A DNA stretch of 47,626 nucleotides from Cupriavidus sp. U2. Its GTDB lineage: Bacteria; Pseudomonadota; Gammaproteobacteria; Burkholderiales; Burkholderiaceae. Under the pieces are notes generated by a model, which was not told the DNA's origin, searched no databases, and was given only the letters and a program-made list of their open reading frames with translations. Position numbers and translations under genes: made by a program. Where the stretch lies: NCBI RefSeq assembly GCF_009663685.2, contig NZ_RCOG02000016.1:1-47626 (forward strand), written 5' to 3'. Positions 43,810 to 47,626 of this stretch are shown in pieces. Within the stretch, counting starts at the first letter, position 1. Each line of letters begins with the position of its first letter.

Positions 43810-44961
43810 TCAGCCCGGCCCGGCCGGTACGGGGTGGATGGGGATCACCGTGCGCGCGCCGCACTGGCGCAGCAGATCGCGCAGTTCCTTGATGACCGGA
43901 AACACCTCGTGGTTCCAGTCCTCGCCCTGGCGGTCGTGGGCCGCCTGCTCCATCTCCACGATCTCGCGGTCTTCCTTGAAGATCCGCTCGGTGAACCACA
44001 CCAGCAGCGGCCACGCGGCATCCAGCAGCAGCGGAATGCCGGGCCGGCGGATCGACAGCATGCCGAACGTGCGATTGGTGCGCTGCGCGGCGTCCAGCGG
44101 CACGTAGACGATCCACAGGTCCATGACCAGCGTGCCAGACCCCGAACGGATCTGCAGCGTCTGGTACGGATAGCCGGTGCGCACCGTCATCACGTCCTTG
44201 TTGTTCTGCCCGCCGTCCTTGCCGAAGACCAGCGCCTCGCCCACCGGCTGCTTGCCGCCCTCGCGCTCGAACACATAGTCCACCTCGACAAAATCGTCGC
44301 CACGGCGCCGGCCCAGCGAGCGCGCCCGCATCATGCCCATCTGCTTGCGGTGCAGGAACTGATGGTTCATGTCCATCAGGTTCTCGTGCATGAACGAATA
44401 GTGGCAGTTGACGGCGCGGCCCAGGCGGCGCGTCTTGTACTTGGGGTCCGACACCGACGCGAACTCTGGCAGCGGTTTCTGCTCGGCCAGCCCCGGATCG
44501 CCCGGAAACACGAAGATCAGCCCGGCCCGCTCCTGGCACGGGTAGGCGCGCACGCCGTTGGGCAGGCGTTCCTTGCCCAGGTACGGCACGTCGATGCAGC
44601 GGCCGGTGCAGTCGTAGGTCCAGCCGTGGTAGCAGCAGCGGATCGACTCGCCGTCCACCACGCCGGCATGCAGCGGCACCTGACGGTGCGCGCAGCGGTC
44701 TTCCAGCGCGAACACCTTGCCGGTGGCCGTGCGCACCAGCACGATGGGGTCGCCGGCGAATGTCACGCCATGGGCGCGGCCCGCCTTGACCTCGCGCGAC
44801 CAGGCCAGCGGATACCAGAAATCGGGATGGATGGGGACACGGCGCAGGTCGCGCGGCGGCGCTTCGGGCAACGCAGGGGGCACGGCCGACGCGGAGCCGG
44901 CTGCGGCCGGGTCGGAGCCGTGATCGGGGGTACGGCGGTCTAGCGCAGACTCTGCATACAT
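43810..44961 (-). CDS. Rieske-type aromatic ring oxygenase, alpha subunit
   Basis: A 383-residue Rieske non-heme iron oxygenase. The [2Fe-2S] cluster ligands are C90-x-H92 (RCAHRQVPLHAG) and C110-x-H112 (CCYHGWTY). The mononuclear iron motif is N-L-M-D197-MN-H200-QFL-H204. A variable leader of about 40 residues precedes. It is of the vanillate demethylase/phenoxybenzoate dioxygenase type and needs a reductase, which is not adjacent. The substrate is unknown. AAGGAGA lies before the ATG at 44961; longer forms are unlikely. Confidence 0.88.
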   Translation of the reverse strand: MYAESALDRRTPDHGSDPAAAGSASAVPPALPEAPPRDLRRVPIHPDFWYPLAWSREVKAGRAHGVTFAGDPIVLVRTATGKVFALEDRCAHRQVPLHAGVVDGESIRCCYHGWTYDCTGRCIDVPYLGKERLPNGVRAYPCQERAGLIFVFPGDPGLAEQKPLPEFASVSDPKYKTRRLGRAVNCHYSFMHENLMDMNHQFLHRKQMGMMRARSLGRRRGDDFVEVDYVFEREGGKQPVGEALVFGKDGGQNNKDVMTVRTGYPYQTLQIRSGSGTLVMDLWIVYVPLDAAQRTNRTFGMLSIRRPGIPLLLDAAWPLLVWFTERIFKEDREIVEMEQAAHDRQGEDWNHEVFPVIKELRDLLRQCGARTVIPIHPVPAGPG

Positions 44962-45265
44962 GCGGGACGTCTCCTTGGGTCCAGGCACTCGATCTCCGGC
45001 GCCTGCCATGGCGCGGCGGGAGACATCGGGGCAGGAATTTTTCGAGTCTAACCCAACGGCGGCGTCCGGTCTGTCAGCTTTTATCCGACTGGCGGCCCAC
45101 TCGCGCCAGCCCTTCGACGGCCGGTCGGCCCGGGCGCACGTCACCCGTCGAAAGGGTGAGAAGCATGCGGTCCACGCCCCAGACGGCTGATTTGCAACAC
45201 ATTTGCGGCGCCTTCGAGCGAACGGCCTGTCTCGGGTTATCCTTTCAGACGATCAAACCAGAGAC

Positions 45266-47188
45266 ATGCAAGACCCCCAGATCATGTCCCGTTCCGCCCC
45301 CGATCCGGTGCCGCCCCGCGACATCGGCGACGACGCCTCCTACCGCCTCCTGGTCGAGTCGATCTCCGACTACGCCATCTTCCGGCTCGACGCCACCGGA
45401 CACGTCATGAGCTGGAATGCCGGCGCCGCCCGCATCAAGGGCTATAGCCGCGACGAAATCATCGGCCAGCATTTTTCGCGCTTCTATACCGAAGAAGCCA
45501 AGGCGCGCCACTGGCCAGACACGGAGCTGGAAGCCGCCGCACGGCTGGGCCGCTTCGAGGACGAAGGCTGGCGCGTGCGCAAGGACGGCACGCAGTTCTG
45601 GGCCAACGTGATCATCACCGCCCTGTACGACGATCAGGGCAAGCTGACCGGCTTCGGCAAGGTCACGCGCGACATGACCGCGCAGCGCGCCACCGCCGAG
45701 GCGCTGCGCCAGAGCGAGGAAACCCTCCGGCTGCTGGTCGACAGCGTCAAGGACTACGCGATCTTCATGCTGGACCCTTCCGGGCATGTCATCAGCTGGA
45801 ACGCCGGCGCGTCGTACATCAAGGGCTATCGCCGCGACGAAATCCTCGGCAAGCACTTCTCGGTGTTCTACCCGCACGACGACGTGGCCGCGGACAAGCC
45901 CGGCCGCGAGCTGCTCATCGCCCGCGAGAAGGGCCGCGTGGAGGATGAAGGCTGGCGCGTGCGCAAGGACGGCTCGCTGTTCTGGGCCAGCGTGACCATC
46001 ACGGCGGTCTACGACGATTCGCGCGCCCTGCGCGGCTTTGCCAAGGTCACGCGCGACATGAGCGAGCGCAAGCGGCTTGAGGAACTGGAGCAATCGGAAC
46101 GACGCATGAACGAATTCCTGGCGACTCTTTCCCATGAACTGCGCAACCCGCTGGCGCCCATCCGCAACGCGCTGACCGTCATGCAGATGCGCCCGGAGGA
46201 CCCGCAGGCCATGCATAAGAGCGTGGGCCTGGTCGAGCGTCAGATGTCGCACCTGACGCGGCTGGTGGACGACCTGCTTGACGTGGGCCGCATCGCCGCC
46301 GGCAAGATCGACCTGCGGCTGGAGCCCGTTGACGCCAGGGACATCATCGCCCTGGGTATCGAGGCCGCCGATCCGGCCCTGGCGGCCAAGGCACAGACCG
46401 TGACCGTGACCGCCGACACCGTGCCGCTGCCGCTGTACGCCGACCGTACCCGGCTGAGCCAGGTCATGCAGAACCTGCTGCTCAATGCATCGAAATTCTC
46501 GTCGCCGGGCGCGCAGATCGCCATCTCGGCGTCGGTGCGCCACCGCACGCTGGTGATCCAGGTCATCGACCACGGCCGGGGCATCGCGCGCGAATCGCTG
46601 GAATCGATCTTCAACCTGTTCGCCCAGGAAGACCGGCCCGGCAGCAGCGCGCAGGGCGGGCTGGGCATCGGCCTGTCGCTGTGCCGCTCGCTGGTGGAAA
46701 TGCATGGCGGATCGATTGCCGCCACCAGCGAAGGCCCAGGGCTGGGCGCCACGTTCACCGTGCAGCTGCCGCTGGCGCCTGCGGCCGAAACGCCCCGGAG
46801 CGACGACGGCCCCGGCCATGGCGGCGGCCACGGGCGCCGCGTGCTGCTGGTGGACGACAACCGGGACGCGGCCGACAGCATGTCGATCCTGCTGGAAATG
46901 TCGGGCCACCAGGTGACCATTGCCTACGACGGCATGGAGGCCATCCACGCCGCCGCGCGGGTACGGCCCGACGTGGCGCTGATCGACCTGGCCATGCCCG
47001 GCATGGACGGTTTCGCGGTCATCCACGCGCTGCGCGGCATGCCGGCGCTGTCCGGCACGCGCTACGTGGCGTTGACCGGCTTCGGCCAGGCGTCGGACCG
47101 GGATCAGACCGCCGCCGCGGGCTTCGATGTGCATCTGGTCAAGCCGGTGGAACTCGACGTCCTGCTGAAGGTGATTGCCGGAGACTGA
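45266..47188 (+). CDS. Hybrid histidine kinase with two PAS domains
   Basis: A 640-residue sensor with no transmembrane segments, hence probably cytoplasmic. Domains: PAS1 (about 25-150), PAS2 (about 152-275), HisKA with phospho-acceptor His290 (LSHELRNPLAP), HATPase_c (NLLLNASKF, DHGRGIA, GLGIGLSLCRSLVEMHGG) and a receiver with phospho-acceptor Asp574 (ALIDLAMPGMDGF) at about 530-640. The two PAS copies are unusually alike (both end in EDEGWRVRKDG, then VTRDM), indicating duplication within the gene. No cognate response regulator is adjacent. The ATG at 45266 was taken; 45284 is possible. Confidence 0.93.
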   Translation: MQDPQIMSRSAPDPVPPRDIGDDASYRLLVESISDYAIFRLDATGHVMSWNAGAARIKGYSRDEIIGQHFSRFYTEEAKARHWPDTELEAAARLGRFEDEGWRVRKDGTQFWANVIITALYDDQGKLTGFGKVTRDMTAQRATAEALRQSEETLRLLVDSVKDYAIFMLDPSGHVISWNAGASYIKGYRRDEILGKHFSVFYPHDDVAADKPGRELLIAREKGRVEDEGWRVRKDGSLFWASVTITAVYDDSRALRGFAKVTRDMSERKRLEELEQSERRMNEFLATLSHELRNPLAPIRNALTVMQMRPEDPQAMHKSVGLVERQMSHLTRLVDDLLDVGRIAAGKIDLRLEPVDARDIIALGIEAADPALAAKAQTVTVTADTVPLPLYADRTRLSQVMQNLLLNASKFSSPGAQIAISASVRHRTLVIQVIDHGRGIARESLESIFNLFAQEDRPGSSAQGGLGIGLSLCRSLVEMHGGSIAATSEGPGLGATFTVQLPLAPAAETPRSDDGPGHGGGHGRRVLLVDDNRDAADSMSILLEMSGHQVTIAYDGMEAIHAAARVRPDVALIDLAMPGMDGFAVIHALRGMPALSGTRYVALTGFGQASDRDQTAAAGFDVHLVKPVELDVLLKVIAGD

Positions 47189-47626
<438 letters not shown>

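Overview
The window is a GC-rich, densely packed chromosomal segment. Its gene content (class C beta-lactamase, KatG with an OxyR-type site, FUSC exporter, BrkB/YihY protein, LysR, TetR, GntR and ArsR regulators, ISNCY- and IS3-type insertion sequences) and codon use suggest a beta-proteobacterium of the Burkholderiaceae, most like Cupriavidus or Ralstonia. This is inferred from family composition; no rRNA or other phylogenetic marker is present. Both ends are cut inside insertion sequences: an ISNCY-type transposase tail on the left and the start of an IS3-family element on the right.

Layout. 1-6.5 kb: transposase tail, a quinone-oxidoreductase-like gene divergent from a LysR regulator, a secreted lipoprotein hydrolase, a coupled inner-membrane/exported-protein pair, and a YbaK-domain deacylase. 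6.5-12 kb: katG behind an OxyR-like site, then a leftward operon (carotenoid oxygenase family, septation-protein-A-like membrane protein, TetR) with a TetR-style palindrome in front. 12-18 kb: single genes (GNAT, SnoaL-like, AmpC, two VOC proteins, a P-loop ATPase, an AhpD-like protein), several behind perfect palindromes; the AhpD-like gene has an exact ECF41-type promoter. 17.8-24.4 kb: GntR plus FAD-linked 2-hydroxyacid dehydrogenase, then a four-gene MacA/MacB-like ABC export operon. 24.4-33.3 kb: BrkB, LysR divergent from a FUSC exporter, a small repeat-bearing exported protein, a J-domain protein, a PhoD-like phosphatase, and an ArsR/SRPBCC pair. 33.5-40.9 kb: a seven-gene rightward phosphonate operon. 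40.9-47.2 kb: a lipoprotein phospholipase D, an Old Yellow Enzyme, a Rieske oxygenase, and a PAS-PAS hybrid histidine kinase.

The most interesting block is 33552-40903. It encodes PEP mutase fused to a nucleotidyltransferase, phosphonopyruvate decarboxylase and 2-aminoethylphosphonate (AEP) transaminase, which together make AEP from PEP. Alongside are a second nucleotidyltransferase, a CDP-alcohol phosphatidyltransferase with a complete catalytic motif, a 2-oxoglutarate/Fe(II) oxygenase and a flippase-like membrane protein. Read together, the genes suggest AEP is made, activated as CMP-AEP, placed on a lipid (a phosphonate analogue of phosphatidylethanolamine), possibly hydroxylated, and moved across the membrane. 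The first three steps rest on recognised families; the rest is inference.

The second theme is regulatory DNA. At least eight intergenic sites (perfect palindromes, paired direct repeats, a promoter element shared by two transcripts) sit where an operator should be, and several have no cognate regulator in the window.
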